A DNA stretch of 58,979 nt. Source: Flavobacteriaceae bacterium (GTDB lineage: Bacteria > Bacteroidota > Bacteroidia > Flavobacteriales > Weeksellaceae). Made by a program: the position numbers and the translations under genes. The first letter of the stretch is position 1. The number at the start of each line of letters is the position of its first letter. Below the pieces are notes generated by a model. It was given only the letters and a program-made list of their open reading frames with translations. It had not been told where the DNA came from and ran no database searches. Positions 49,525-58,013 of the stretch are shown one piece after another. Where the stretch lies: assembly GCA_031277475.1 (NCBI GenBank), contig JAITMJ010000063.1:1-58979 (forward strand). Reading direction: 5' to 3'.

Positions 49525-50364
49525 CTATTTTATTTTTTTTACATCTTTTCTGCCGGGCAATTCTTTTGCATTAAGCGGACTAATCGCTGATTTTCCTGTT
49601 CTCTGTTCCAAACTTTTGCGGGCATCTTTTGCCACTTTCGCACCTTCCAAAGCAATGTTCTGACTTTGATTTAAACTTTTTGGATTTTTTGTTTTGCTGA
49701 TTTCGGTTGCCGACGCTTCGGCTAAAATATTCAACGCGAGTTCGACACTCGTCATATTATCGCGCAGATTTTCTTTTTTCAAATTCTTGAATTTTTTGTA
49801 TTCAGCGACTGTTTTTCCACTCCATTCTTTGGTCATCAAATTGGTAAGAATAGCGTATTCCAATCCTTCTTCAACGCCTGATTTTTTCCATTCGTCGGTC
49901 AATTCTTTGCGAAACTGAATAGATTGCAAGCGAGTGTTTATCCATTCTTCGGAATAGCCCAAACGTCTGTAATCGCGCATTGCCTGTTCAATAGAAAGTT
50001 CGGGATCTTGTATTTGGTCGAGGCGTTGTTTTGCAACATCGGCGAGCCACAGTTTGAACGGTTCCGCTTTTTTGCTCGGAATGGATTGCACGATGCGGAA
50101 AAGTTGTTTGGACGTTGCCGCAAGTGTTTTTCGCATTTTTCCTGTTTCCGTAGGCATTGCTATCTGGGGACAATTTGTCCCTATGTAATCACCAAGTATT
50201 TCGTCTCGTTTTCGCAATTTTTTTAAATAATCGGTTGGATTTATACTATCGGTAAGCGCACCAATTATATCAACGAGCGAAAAATACCACTCTTCTTGAT
50301 CTTCATTCCAAAAAGTTCTGATTTTTCGGTCTTCAAACAATTTTATTTTATTTTGATTTTCCAT
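49525..50364 (-). CDS. BRO-N domain protein (phage antirepressor/DinD-like)
   Basis: 279 residues. The N-terminal 110 residues are a BRO-N domain: IKLFEDRKIRTFWNEDQEEW, YFSLVDIIGALTDSINPTDY and LKKLRKRD. A C-terminal region of the DinD-like type follows (QDPELSIEQAMRDYRRLGYS, LTNLMTKEWSGKTVAEYKKF, MTSVELALNILAEASATEIS). Such proteins are common on prophages and accessory islands; DinD of E. coli is DNA-damage induced. It starts 18 bases after the RhuM gene on the same strand, so the two are one unit. It is the last accessory gene before sufD. The role here is unknown. Confidence 0.86.
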   Translation of the reverse strand: MENQNKIKLFEDRKIRTFWNEDQEEWYFSLVDIIGALTDSINPTDYLKKLRKRDEILGDYIGTNCPQIAMPTETGKMRKTLAATSKQLFRIVQSIPSKKAEPFKLWLADVAKQRLDQIQDPELSIEQAMRDYRRLGYSEEWINTRLQSIQFRKELTDEWKKSGVEEGLEYAILTNLMTKEWSGKTVAEYKKFKNLKKENLRDNMTSVELALNILAEASATEISKTKNPKSLNQSQNIALEGAKVAKDARKSLEQRTGKSAISPLNAKELPGRKDVKKIK

Positions 50365-50382
50365 TTTATTTATTGATTTATT

Positions 50383-51384
50383 TTATTCGTTTTGTAATTT
50401 TTGGATTTCTTTGTCGAAATCGGAGATTATTTTTTGTGTTTTGTTAAATTCTTCATATTCTGCGTTTACTTTTTGTTCGGCTTGGGCTTTTGAAATTTTT
50501 CCTTTGTCGGGCAAAATTTTAAACTTTCTGAAATTCAGAAATTCATTTACACTTTCGGCAAATTGTTGCATTGTAAACGCATTTTCATTTTCGACCAAAT
50601 CTTCAATATAATCGAAATAGCCGGTTACGGCGCGCTCCAAACGGCGAATTTGATTTTCCTGTAAATAGTTTTTGGCAATTAACACATCGGATTTTAAAAT
50701 TCTTCCGTCCGGCGAATTTTTCCAAACGGTGAGACCCATATTTTGCTTTTTGCGGTCGGCTTTTGTGTAGATAATTTCGGCAGCCGTTTGCCCTGTAATT
50801 GCGAAATGAAATTTGTTTTGCACCATTGCAAAAAAATCTTTTGTGACGGGCGAATTGCGGTCGTAGTCTGTGCAACATTCGGAAAAAATATCGGTAATTT
50901 GCTGATAAATTCGGCGTTCGCTTGCACGAATAGAGCGAATGCGTTCCAAAAGTTCACGAAAATAATCTTTACCGAAAGCGGTTTTTCCTTGTTTTAATCG
51001 TTCATCATCGAGTACAAATCCTTTTGTGATAAATTCTTTTAAAGTTTTGGTAGCCCAAATTCTAAATTGCGTTGCTTTAGCGGAATTTACGCGGTAGCCA
51101 ACCGAAATAATCATATCGAGATTGTAAAAATCAACTGTCTCATTTACCTCGCCTCTAAAACCTCGATTTACGACTGTTTCCATTTTGGAAATAGTCGCGT
51201 TTTCAGATAGTTCGCCTTCTTCAAAAATATTTTTCAAATGTTTACTAATCGCCGGAATTTGTACGCCGAACAATGCTGCCATTGCTTTTTGTGTCAGCCA
51301 AATGGTTTCGTCTTTTACGACCACGTCCACTTTTATGTTTTCAGTCGGCGTGTTGTAGATTAAAAATTGGAGTTCTTTGTTCAT
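50383..51384 (-). CDS. RhuM family protein
   Basis: 333 residues matching the RhuM family: KVDVVVKDETIWLTQKAMAA and LFGVQIPAISKHLKNIFEEG (an HTH-like segment), VNETVDFYNLDMIISVGYRV, FRIWATKTLKEFITKGFVLD, then a C-terminal half with LLERIRSIRASERRIYQQIT and FHFAITGQTAAEIIYTKADR. RhuM was named from Salmonella pathogenicity island 3; the molecular function is unknown, and DNA binding is suggested by the KilA/Bro-like N-terminus. It sits 18 bases upstream of the BRO-N gene. Full length, no sign of decay. Confidence 0.9.
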   Translation of the reverse strand: MNKELQFLIYNTPTENIKVDVVVKDETIWLTQKAMAALFGVQIPAISKHLKNIFEEGELSENATISKMETVVNRGFRGEVNETVDFYNLDMIISVGYRVNSAKATQFRIWATKTLKEFITKGFVLDDERLKQGKTAFGKDYFRELLERIRSIRASERRIYQQITDIFSECCTDYDRNSPVTKDFFAMVQNKFHFAITGQTAAEIIYTKADRKKQNMGLTVWKNSPDGRILKSDVLIAKNYLQENQIRRLERAVTGYFDYIEDLVENENAFTMQQFAESVNEFLNFRKFKILPDKGKISKAQAEQKVNAEYEEFNKTQKIISDFDKEIQKLQNE

Positions 51385-51416
51385 TTTTTTGTTTTAAACT
51401 TAACTAAAATTTTGTT

Positions 51417-51992
51417 TTATAATGTTAGGTTTTCGATACATTTTTCCCTGATTGTCCAAAGTTCATTGAAACTCAATTTGATATTTTCTTGTTGTTTCCA
51501 CTTTTTCAGATGTTTTCTATGGTATTCCGTTTTAAATATGTTCACTTGTTCCGGCTCAATTTCTATTTCTTCGATTATATCTTTTAGCAAATTTTCAATG
51601 TCGGAATTTTTGTTTGTGATGTCTATTCGTTTATTGTTCAGCTTCAAATAGCAATGCGCCTCCGGAATATATTCCAATCCGTTGTCTAAAAGAATATTCC
51701 CTATTTTGGGTGTATTTCGATGATTCATTTTGTATATTCCCAGAATCAGTTTTACATTGTCAAAATTGTTTCGGTCTGCAATCTTTTTCAAAAATGCGTG
51801 TTTTGAACTGCAAGTTCCTTTATTTTCCGTTATTACAAGCGAAAAATCTTCTCGATTTAGATTTCGTCCGTAGGGCAAATTTCTTATAAATTCAATTAAT
51901 TCACTCCAATTTTTAATGGCTTTGTTTTTTACCAAAGCCGTCAATTCGTCATTAGAATTAAAGGCGAGTTTTTTGATTTGTTCGAGTAACAT
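51417..51992 (-). CDS. Unknown protein with transglutaminase-like Cys-His-Asp residues
   Basis: 191 residues, no signal peptide. It starts MLLEQIKKLAFNSNDELTAL. I do not know the family with confidence. KGTCSSKHAFLKKIA (Cys61), IPEAHCYLKLNN (His113) and KRIDITNKNS (Asp124) have the order and spacing of the catalytic triad of transglutaminase-like/papain-fold enzymes, where the Cys begins a helix and His and Asp sit on neighbouring strands. Substrate is unknown. It has its own -7 box inside the 3' end of the Fic gene (52012-52019), so it can be expressed apart from the genes upstream. A peptidase, transglutaminase or N-acetyltransferase-like activity are all open. Confidence 0.6.
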   Translation of the reverse strand: MLLEQIKKLAFNSNDELTALVKNKAIKNWSELIEFIRNLPYGRNLNREDFSLVITENKGTCSSKHAFLKKIADRNNFDNVKLILGIYKMNHRNTPKIGNILLDNGLEYIPEAHCYLKLNNKRIDITNKNSDIENLLKDIIEEIEIEPEQVNIFKTEYHRKHLKKWKQQENIKLSFNELWTIREKCIENLTL

Positions 51993-52011
51993 TTACAGTT
52001 TTCAGGTTTTA

Positions 52012-52019
52012 ACAAAGTT
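52012..52019 (-). promoter_or_regulatory. -7 box of the Cys-His-Asp protein gene
   Basis: On the minus strand TAACTTTG matches TAnnTTTG, 19 bases before the ATG at 51992. It lies at the stop-codon side of the Fic gene, which ends at 52025. No -33 TTTG was found. Confidence 0.5.
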
Positions 52020-52024
52020 ATTTT

Positions 52025-52900
52025 TCATTCACCTTCTTCATAATAATACGAATAATCTATTCCTTTCATAAACATTTCTCTGCTATGGATTTCGTCCGTC
52101 AGAGCGTTTTTCAGCAAATTTTTCAGTGTGTTGCCGTTTGTTGCGCTTTTTATCATCGCGTTCATATAGTCGTTTTTGCTGATTTGGCTCCAATCCACAC
52201 ATTTTTTCAGTTGTTTTTTCAGAATTAAATCCAGCCAAATTCTTGTGCTTCGTCCGTTGCCTTCCATAAACGGATGTGCGACGTTCATTTCGATGTATTT
52301 CTCTACAATTTCATCGAAAGTATTTTCGGGCATTTGTTCGATTTGCTGCAAAGTGTTGCCGAGAAAATGCGAAACGGCAAACTGAAAGCCGCCTTTTGAA
52401 ATGTTTTTTTGTCTTATTTTTCCGGCAAAATCGTAGAGTCCGCCAAAAATATAGGCGTGGATTTGCTGCAAACCTTTTGCTGTTCCGATTTGGATTTCAT
52501 CAATCAAATTGCTCTCGAACAAAGCGTATGCTTTTTTCTTGCTTTGCCCGTCAATACTATTTTCGCTGTATAAAAACCAATCTAAAAATTTCATCGCCCT
52601 GTTGTTCGGAAAATGTTTTGCCAACGAGATGATTCCGTCGCTGTCCAAAGTATCGGTTAAGTATTTTTTTCCGTCTTTCGCCAAAAGTTTCAGTCGGTTA
52701 GTGGCACTAACCAACTCGTTTTTTTCTTTCGTGAGTTTCGTTTTTAAATATTTCCAATAGTTTCGGGCTTTTGCATAATCTTGCTCATTTAGCACAGCAA
52801 CAGCATCTACGACATTAAACCACCATTTGGCATTTTCTTCGTCCCAAACGGCGCGAACTTCACGATCGTCAAAAAAGCGGACGGATATTTTTATGTTCAT
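52025..52900 (-). CDS. Fic domain protein with BRO-N-like N-terminal domain
   Basis: 291 residues. Residues about 5-110 look like a BRO-N/DinD-type domain ([50 protein letters not shown], then [20 protein letters not shown]). Residues about 125-280 are a Fic domain with flap [20 protein letters not shown] and the catalytic [12 protein letters not shown] (209-220). Fic enzymes usually AMPylate target proteins. The extreme C-terminus SYYYEEGE nearly matches the inhibitory motif (S/T)xxxE(G/N), differing at the last position, which would be a class III autoinhibition site if real. The domain fusion and the accessory setting suggest a toxin-like or regulatory protein; no separate antitoxin gene is seen. 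Confidence 0.85.
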   Translation of the reverse strand: MNIKISVRFFDDREVRAVWDEENAKWWFNVVDAVAVLNEQDYAKARNYWKYLKTKLTKEKNELVSATNRLKLLAKDGKKYLTDTLDSDGIISLAKHFPNNRAMKFLDWFLYSENSIDGQSKKKAYALFESNLIDEIQIGTAKGLQQIHAYIFGGLYDFAGKIRQKNISKGGFQFAVSHFLGNTLQQIEQMPENTFDEIVEKYIEMNVAHPFMEGNGRSTRIWLDLILKKQLKKCVDWSQISKNDYMNAMIKSATNGNTLKNLLKNALTDEIHSREMFMKGIDYSYYYEEGE

Positions 52901-52947
52901 TTTTTATTGTTTATTTTTCTTTAAAGATTGTTTGATAAGTTCTAATT

Positions 52948-54078
52948 TTATTCGAGGTTTATAACAAATGTCTCAAAATTTTCCGGTGAAATCACGGATT
53001 TAAAGGCATTTGGATAGGTGTTCGTAAACGTTTTACTGATTTTTGCTTTGGCGGTTGCACTCCATTTAAACTCAAAAGCACTCAGGATTCCGTTTTCTTC
53101 TTCCACATAATCAATTTCCTGCTGTTCGGTGGTTCGCCAAAAGAAACGTTGTGTCCACTGTTCGTTGCTGTTCAGCAATTTCAGCCGTTCCGAAATTAAA
53201 AAATTTTCCCACAAAGCACCGGTGTCTGCTCGTGTTTCTACACTGTTGAAATTACCAATCAAAGCGTTTCGAATACCATTATCGTAAAAATAGATTTTTC
53301 GCGATTTGGAAAGTTCGGTACGCAAATTTCGGGAAAAACTGCTCAATCGAAACAATACGAACGATTGCTCCAACATTGTAATATATTTTTCCACCGTTGT
53401 GGTATTCATTCCTATGGTTCTGCCCAATTCATTGTATGAAACCTGACTGCCTACTTGAAACGCCAATGCTTGCAAAAGTTTTATGATTTTATCCGGTTTT
53501 TTTACGCCTTCCAAAAGCAACATATCTTTGTAAAGAAAATTTTGCGTGAGGTTTTGCAAAATCTTTTTGGCATCTTCGGGGTGAGTAACCACGTCGGGAT
53601 AATAGCCATAAACCAAACGATACGGCAAAAGCCGTTTTTCTTCTCTTAAAGTATGATAATCAGCCATTTCTGAAAAAGAAACGGGATAAAGCCGATGTTC
53701 AAAAGTTCGCCCCATCAGCGATTCGTTGAGACGATTTGAAAGTTCAAAAGCTGAACTTCCGGTAACCAACAACTGAATATGCGGAAGATGATCGGTAATC
53801 AGTTTCAGTCCTAAACCCACATTCGGCAAACGCTGAGCCTCATCAATAATGAGAAATTTAACTCCTGAAAATTCCGCCTTAAATCGCGTGATTGTCGGGT
53901 TTTCAAACATTTTTTGCGTTTCCAATTCATCGCCGATAAGCCAAAGAACATTTTGCCAATTTTTTGACAAAGTTTGCAAAAGCGTGGTCTTCCCGACTTG
54001 TCTTGCACCGAGTAATATCAGTGCTTTTCGTTTGCCCAAATCGTTTTCGAGCAGTTTTAAAACGTCACGTTGTATCAT
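52948..54078 (-). CDS. AAA ATPase with DUF4143 domain
   Basis: 376 residues. The N-terminal AAA domain has Walker A LLGARQVGKTTLLQTL (about 22-37), Walker B VKFLIIDEAQRLPN and sensor-type LLVTGSSAFELSNRLNESLM. The C-terminal DUF4143 domain has YNELGRTIGMNTTTVEKYIT (winged-helix-like) and the PD-(D/E)XK-like end TTEQQEIDYVEEENGILSAF followed by EFKWSA. Very common accessory ATPases in Bacteroidota; function unknown. It has a good promoter (54093-54123) and starts a run on the minus strand with the Fic gene 47 bases downstream. Confidence 0.92.
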   Translation of the reverse strand: MIQRDVLKLLENDLGKRKALILLGARQVGKTTLLQTLSKNWQNVLWLIGDELETQKMFENPTITRFKAEFSGVKFLIIDEAQRLPNVGLGLKLITDHLPHIQLLVTGSSAFELSNRLNESLMGRTFEHRLYPVSFSEMADYHTLREEKRLLPYRLVYGYYPDVVTHPEDAKKILQNLTQNFLYKDMLLLEGVKKPDKIIKLLQALAFQVGSQVSYNELGRTIGMNTTTVEKYITMLEQSFVLFRLSSFSRNLRTELSKSRKIYFYDNGIRNALIGNFNSVETRADTGALWENFLISERLKLLNSNEQWTQRFFWRTTEQQEIDYVEEENGILSAFEFKWSATAKAKISKTFTNTYPNAFKSVISPENFETFVINLE

Positions 54079-54092
54079 TTTTATTCTTTACG

Positions 54093-54123
54093 CAAAACTA
54101 CATAATTTTTGATTGAAATCGAA
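54093..54123 (-). promoter_or_regulatory. Promoter of the AAA/DUF4143 gene
   Basis: On the minus strand TTCG (54120-54123; one mismatch to TTTG), a 19-base spacer and TAGTTTTG (54093-54100) fit the consensus. It ends 14 bases before the ATG at 54078. Confidence 0.6.
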
Positions 54124-54234
54124 AATTATATGCTTTTTTTTTGATTAGAATGAAAAAAAATGGTTGATTTCGGTTTGGTGAAATGTAAAATTATATTAAA
54201 AAAATCGGTAAACCTCCACATTAATTAAATTCAC

Positions 54235-54885
54235 TCATACCCTTTTAAATTGTATTTTTCCTCCTTTAATAATCAACCATATTGCAAGTCCTAATTCTCC
54301 TGCCGTCATCGGAAGCATTAATACCATTTGAAGATATTTTGTAAATTGTTCTAATGAAGGAATGGCAACTTGCAAAAAATGAATAATAATATAGGAAAAT
54401 CCTGCAATGATAGTTAAAATCCATAGTATTTTCGGGATTTTTTTATGAATTTTCATTAAAAAACCAATCAATATGAGGTGAAAACCAAAAACGATTAATC
54501 CGATTGTCCATATAAACATAAATCTCTCAAAATTTTCAATTACAACTCTCCGATTTGTATCCCAAATCGTCAAATTGCATGTTAGAAAAAATGCCGCAAC
54601 TACGAGTATCAGAGTATATATCACTCTTAATATTGCTGCAATCAATGATATTATTTTGTTATCATTTTTGAAAAATTCGTAAAGTGTAAAAGATACGATA
54701 AAATCAAGAATTACAGTTAATAAAATTCCGAATAAAGCAATGAGGAACAGCGGAAAATATCCGGCTGCGTTTGTTTGAAGTGAGCTAAATACGTTTTCGT
54801 ACGCATATCCTAACGAAAATCCGCCAATCGCTGCCATTGTCACTAATGACCATCCCGTTTTTTTTGCTATTGTTCTTGAATTCAT
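54235..54885 (-). CDS. DUF4386-type membrane protein
   Basis: 216 residues with six or seven membrane helices: GWSLVTMAAIGGFSLGYAY, GYFPLFLIALFGILLTVILD, LIAAILRVIYTLILVVAAFF, FMFIWTIGLIVFGFHLILIG, ILWILTIIAGFSYIIIHFLQ and MLPMTAGELGLAIWLII. The order of conserved features (RVIYTLIL, the FGFHLILIGFL stretch and GELGLAIWLIIKG) matches DUF4386. The function is unknown. It begins 26 bases after the sufC stop, so it is probably transcribed with sufC. A 156-base gap and a new promoter separate it from the next genes. Confidence 0.82.
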   Translation of the reverse strand: MNSRTIAKKTGWSLVTMAAIGGFSLGYAYENVFSSLQTNAAGYFPLFLIALFGILLTVILDFIVSFTLYEFFKNDNKIISLIAAILRVIYTLILVVAAFFLTCNLTIWDTNRRVVIENFERFMFIWTIGLIVFGFHLILIGFLMKIHKKIPKILWILTIIAGFSYIIIHFLQVAIPSLEQFTKYLQMVLMLPMTAGELGLAIWLIIKGGKIQFKRV

Positions 54886-54911
54886 TTTTCAATGTTTTAC
54901 TTGTCTCTTCA

Positions 54912-55649
54912 CTAAATCCACTCATACCCTTTTTCTTCCAATTCTAAAGCGAGGTTTTTGTCGCCGGTTTTCACGATTTTTCCGTCTGCCAAAACGTGAA
55001 CAAAATCCGGCTCGATGTAGTTTAAAAGCCTTTGATAATGCGTGATGAGCAAAACCGCATTCTCGGAATTTTTAAATTGATTCACGCCGTCTGCCACGAT
55101 TTTCAGAGCGTCAATATCCAATCCGGAATCGGTTTCGTCTAAAATGGCGAGTTTCGGGTTGAGCATCATCATTTGGAAAATCTCGTTGCGTTTTTTTTCG
55201 CCGCCGGAAAATCCTTCGTTCAGCGAGCGCGAAAGAAAATCTTTTTTAATGTTCAATTTTTCGGAATTTTCACGAATCAAAGCGAGCATTTCTTTTGCCG
55301 GCATTTCTTCCAAGCGGTTTGCTTTCCGATTTTCGTTGATTGCCGCACGAATGAAATTGGTAACCGAAACTCCCGGAATTTCCACCGGATATTGAAAAGA
55401 GAGGAAAATTCCTTTGTGGGCGCGTTCTTCGGGAGCATCTTCGTTGATGTTTTTTCCTTCAAAAATGATGTCGCCTTTGGTGATTTCATAATCTTCTTTT
55501 CCTGCAATCACAGAGGAAAGCGTGGATTTTCCGGCACCGTTCGGTCCCATAATCGCGTGGACTTCGCCGGCGCGGATTTCAAGATTTATGCCTTTTAAAA
55601 TTTCTGTGCCGTCTTCGATTGCGGCGTGTAGGTTTTTTATTTTTAACAT
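54912..55649 (-). CDS. sufC: Fe-S cluster assembly ATPase SufC
   Basis: 245 residues from the ATG at 55649 ([20 protein letters not shown]); a 13-codon extension to 55688 is not family-like. ABC ATPase motifs are [18 protein letters not shown] (Walker A), [18 protein letters not shown] (signature) and [16 protein letters not shown] (Walker B with D-loop), and LITHYQRLL (switch His). SufC drives SufBC2D in Fe-S cluster assembly. sufB is not seen upstream in this window (a frameshifted regulator and sdhB are there) and sufD lies 5.5 kb downstream, so the suf cluster is broken on at least the sufD side. Confidence 0.96.
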   Translation of the reverse strand: MLKIKNLHAAIEDGTEILKGINLEIRAGEVHAIMGPNGAGKSTLSSVIAGKEDYEITKGDIIFEGKNINEDAPEERAHKGIFLSFQYPVEIPGVSVTNFIRAAINENRKANRLEEMPAKEMLALIRENSEKLNIKKDFLSRSLNEGFSGGEKKRNEIFQMMMLNPKLAILDETDSGLDIDALKIVADGVNQFKNSENAVLLITHYQRLLNYIEPDFVHVLADGKIVKTGDKNLALELEEKGYEWI

Positions 55650-55810
55650 TTTTTTTGATTTGAAAGTTTGAGATTTTTTAAACGACAAAAATGATGATTT
55701 TTTTCATATCAAAAAAAAATATAATTTTAATAAGTCATAAGGATTTTAATTAAATGAGCAAAACCCAGCGGCTATAAATTATAGTCTGTGGTTTTAAAAA
55801 CCGGAAAATT

Positions 55811-56004
55811 ATGATAATTAGTTATGAATTTTTACGAAAAAGAAGGCGGGAATTCGAGCTTACCCAACAAAATATAGCTGATGAATTGGAAATATCTCAA
55901 AATTCCTATTCAAAATAGAAAACGGTGAAACCAAATTAATGGATTTTGACTGTCTGAACAAATTAGTAGACCTACTAAAATTGCAATCAATTCATTATCA
56001 ATAG
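55811..56004 (+). pseudogene. XRE-family regulator broken by a one-base deletion
   Basis: The ATG at 55811 opens a 35-codon frame (YEFLRKRRREFELTQQNIAD, then ELEISQNSYSK) that stops at 55918. In the next frame the expected continuation IENGETKLMDFDCLNKLVDL runs to a stop at 56004. Joining the two restores a normal Cro/CI-type helix-turn-helix protein of about 64 residues. The break is in TCAAAATAGAA, where one A is missing from the run. It lies divergent to sufC. It may be a true pseudogene, a sequencing error or a slippage site. Confidence 0.75.
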
Positions 56005-56077
56005 ATTGTATTTTTACTTCTACCGTTTAAAGATATAGCACTAATATAATATCTGACAGTAGCCATTAACCAGCCTT

Positions 56078-56842
56078 CTATTTCGTATCCAAAGCGGCGG
56101 TTAAAAATTCCCGATTCATTCTGGCGATGTTTTCTAAGGAAATTCCTTTCGGACATTCTATTTCGCAGGCTCCGGTGTTCGAGCAATTTCCGAAACCTTC
56201 TTCATCCATCGCTTTTATCATATTCAAAACTCGGCGTTTTGCTTCTATTTTTCCTTGCGGAAGCAATGCAAATTGTGAAACTTTTGCGCCTACGAAAAGC
56301 ATTGCGGAACCGTTTTTGCAAGTGGCGACACACGCGCCGCAACCGATGCAAGCGGCTGCATCCATCGCTTTGTCGGCATCTTCTTTGGAAACCAAAATAG
56401 AATTGGCGTCTGTGGTATTTCCGGAAGTATTGACGGAAATAAATCCGCCGGCAGCCATAATTCTGTCGAACGCACTTCTGTCCACCACCAAATCTTTGAT
56501 TACGGGAAATGCTGCGCTTCGCCAAGGTTCGATGGTGATGGTTTCGTCGTTTTTAAAATGCCGCATGTGAAGTTGGCAAGTGGTGATTCCGGTGTCGGGA
56601 CCGTGCGCTCTTCCGTTGATGTGAAGCGAACACATTCCGCAAATTCCTTCGCGGCAATCGTGGTCAAATGCTACGGGTTCCAGACCTTCGTCGATGAGAT
56701 TTTCGTTTAAAATGTCTAACATTTCGAGGAATGAAGAATCTGTGGAAACGTCTGCAATTTTGTAGGTTTCAAACTTTCCTTTTGAAGTGTCGTTTTTTTG
56801 TCTCCAGATTTTCAGAGTGAGATTAAGTTTTTTTGCGCTCAT
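56078..56842 (-). CDS. sdhB: Succinate dehydrogenase/fumarate reductase iron-sulfur subunit
   Basis: 254 residues from the ATG at 56842 ([15 protein letters not shown]); a longer frame to 56893 is not family-like. Cluster ligands are [15 protein letters not shown] plus the later TTCQLHM Cys (2Fe-2S), [15 protein letters not shown] (4Fe-4S) and [15 protein letters not shown] (3Fe-4S region). The subunit carries electrons from the flavoprotein SdhA to menaquinone at the membrane. SdhA and SdhC, normally just upstream in this phylum, are not present: the gene upstream is a small secreted protein. Either the operon was rearranged or the other subunits lie elsewhere. Confidence 0.95.
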   Translation of the reverse strand: MSAKKLNLTLKIWRQKNDTSKGKFETYKIADVSTDSSFLEMLDILNENLIDEGLEPVAFDHDCREGICGMCSLHINGRAHGPDTGITTCQLHMRHFKNDETITIEPWRSAAFPVIKDLVVDRSAFDRIMAAGGFISVNTSGNTTDANSILVSKEDADKAMDAAACIGCGACVATCKNGSAMLFVGAKVSQFALLPQGKIEAKRRVLNMIKAMDEEGFGNCSNTGACEIECPKGISLENIARMNREFLTAALDTK

Positions 56843-56939
56843 AATTATTCTTTTTTTGCGGTTGGCGAATGGTTCCCCTGTGAATCGGGACAATCTATTG
56901 CTTTTTGCTTAATTAAAATATTAATTCTAAAAATTATTT

Positions 56940-57503
56940 TTATTTCATAGGTTTATCTGCGTTTTCAAAATTCATATCAGGAGTTAAAACTCTAATTTTA
57001 TTTGATTTGTTACTTTTCAGTTCCCGATATTTTTCCATTGCTTTCGCAACATTTTCCGATTTATCGTCATTTAATTTAGTATAGAGTTGTTCGGCATCAT
57101 TTTTCACAACCTGATAGAAAGTTCTTTTATCCTTAAACTCATTTGGGTTTAGAGGTTTCAAGTTTACTCCGGCAACAAAAGCCCCCATTTGTCCTTCTGC
57201 ATTTATGACGTAAACAGAATTGGGTTTCAGATTTGCCTCAACATAATCTCTGTTTTCTGCACCTGCCCAAAATAGGTGTTCTCCCGGTTCACATTCATAA
57301 ACTAAGTATTTTCCGCTTGAAAGTGATCCCAAAAACACGTCTTTATCATAGATTCTGAAATTAATCAGAAGTCCGCCTCCGGTTTTTAAAATATAAACCA
57401 AAGATTTTCCTTCGGAAGGTTTTCGAATTTCTTGAGTGGTAACTTTTTGCCCGAAGACAAACCCGCAACACATTACGAATAATGCAATTATTAACTTTTT
57501 CAT
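56940..57503 (-). CDS. Secreted DUF2846-like protein
   Basis: 187 residues with a signal peptide (MKKLIIALFVMCCGFVFGQ). The mature N-terminal 100 residues have GKSLVYILKTGGGLLINFRI, YDKDVFLGSLSSGKYLVYEC, EPGEHLFWAGAENRDYVEAN and KPNSVYVINAEGQMG, the pattern of DUF2846 (a small beta-sandwich with a PG-x-H motif). The C-terminus is charged and helical. Exported, function unknown. It lies 98 bases upstream of sdhB on the same strand with nothing to link the two functionally. Confidence 0.72.
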   Translation of the reverse strand: MKKLIIALFVMCCGFVFGQKVTTQEIRKPSEGKSLVYILKTGGGLLINFRIYDKDVFLGSLSSGKYLVYECEPGEHLFWAGAENRDYVEANLKPNSVYVINAEGQMGAFVAGVNLKPLNPNEFKDKRTFYQVVKNDAEQLYTKLNDDKSENVAKAMEKYRELKSNKSNKIRVLTPDMNFENADKPMK

Positions 57504-57570
57504 TTTCTTACATTTTTATTTTATTTTTTTGTGACTTTGGAAAAGTCTTTATTCTTTTTTTTCGTCTGAT

Positions 57571-57702
57571 TTATTGAATTTCTTTTACCATATTATTATC
57601 TGTAAAAGAATCATAATCAATATCTTTTGTGTATTCTAAAATTTTGTTGCAACAATCTAACATATCTTCAAGCAACAATGAATTATCTCTTTTTTTAGAC
57701 AT
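57571..57702 (-). pseudogene. hepT: Truncated HEPN toxin (HepT-like), 43 codons
   Basis: The frame begins MSKKRDNSLLLEDMLDCCNK, continues ILEYTKDIDYDSFTDNNMVK and stops three codons later. This is the N-terminal third of a HepT/DUF86 HEPN protein (normally about 110 residues). The catalytic RxxxxH segment in the last third is missing and no homologous sequence continues in other frames. Its ATG overlaps the mntA stop by eight bases (ATGTCTAA), the standard MntA-HepT arrangement. The toxin is therefore dead while the antitoxin gene is intact. Confidence 0.75.
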
Positions 57703-57970
57703 AAATTAAATCTTCCTTTATTAAATCTTTCATAGCTCGTTTTGTGATAACTTCGGTTCTTATTCCCAAATTATCTTCAATTTCATCTGCCATTTCAAAA
57801 AAATTCATTCCCATTCTTCCGTTGAGTTCCACGAGCAAATCCACGTCGCTGTTTTCGCTTGCTTCATCCCGCGCATAAGAACCAAACAAAGCGATGCTCT
57901 CCAAAGGATATTTCTCTTGAAGTATCGGTTTTAATGTCCTTAATTTCGATAAAATGAGTTCGCGTTTCAT
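57695..57970 (-). CDS. mntA: MntA-type minimal nucleotidyltransferase antitoxin
   Basis: A 91-residue minimal nucleotidyltransferase. The core is SIALFGSYARDEASENSDVD (GS-x10-DxD, residues about 25-44), then LLVELNGRMGMNFFEMADEI and a C-terminal RTEVITKRAMKDLIKEDLIY. MntA proteins add AMP residues to the HEPN toxin HepT and so neutralise it. Here the partner is truncated after 43 codons, so this antitoxin has no local target. The gene itself shows no damage. Confidence 0.9.
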   Translation of the reverse strand: MKRELILSKLRTLKPILQEKYPLESIALFGSYARDEASENSDVDLLVELNGRMGMNFFEMADEIEDNLGIRTEVITKRAMKDLIKEDLIYV

Positions 57971-58013
57971 TGTTTTTTTGTTTTTTCTTTTATCTTTTTT
58001 TCCGAATTAAATT

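Noticed and set aside
49436-51992. Shared protein start MLLEQIK in SufD and the Cys-His-Asp protein, considered as a duplicated 5' end from insertion
   Set aside because: The codons differ in most third positions and the upstream DNA is unrelated, so seven matching residues are probably coincidence.
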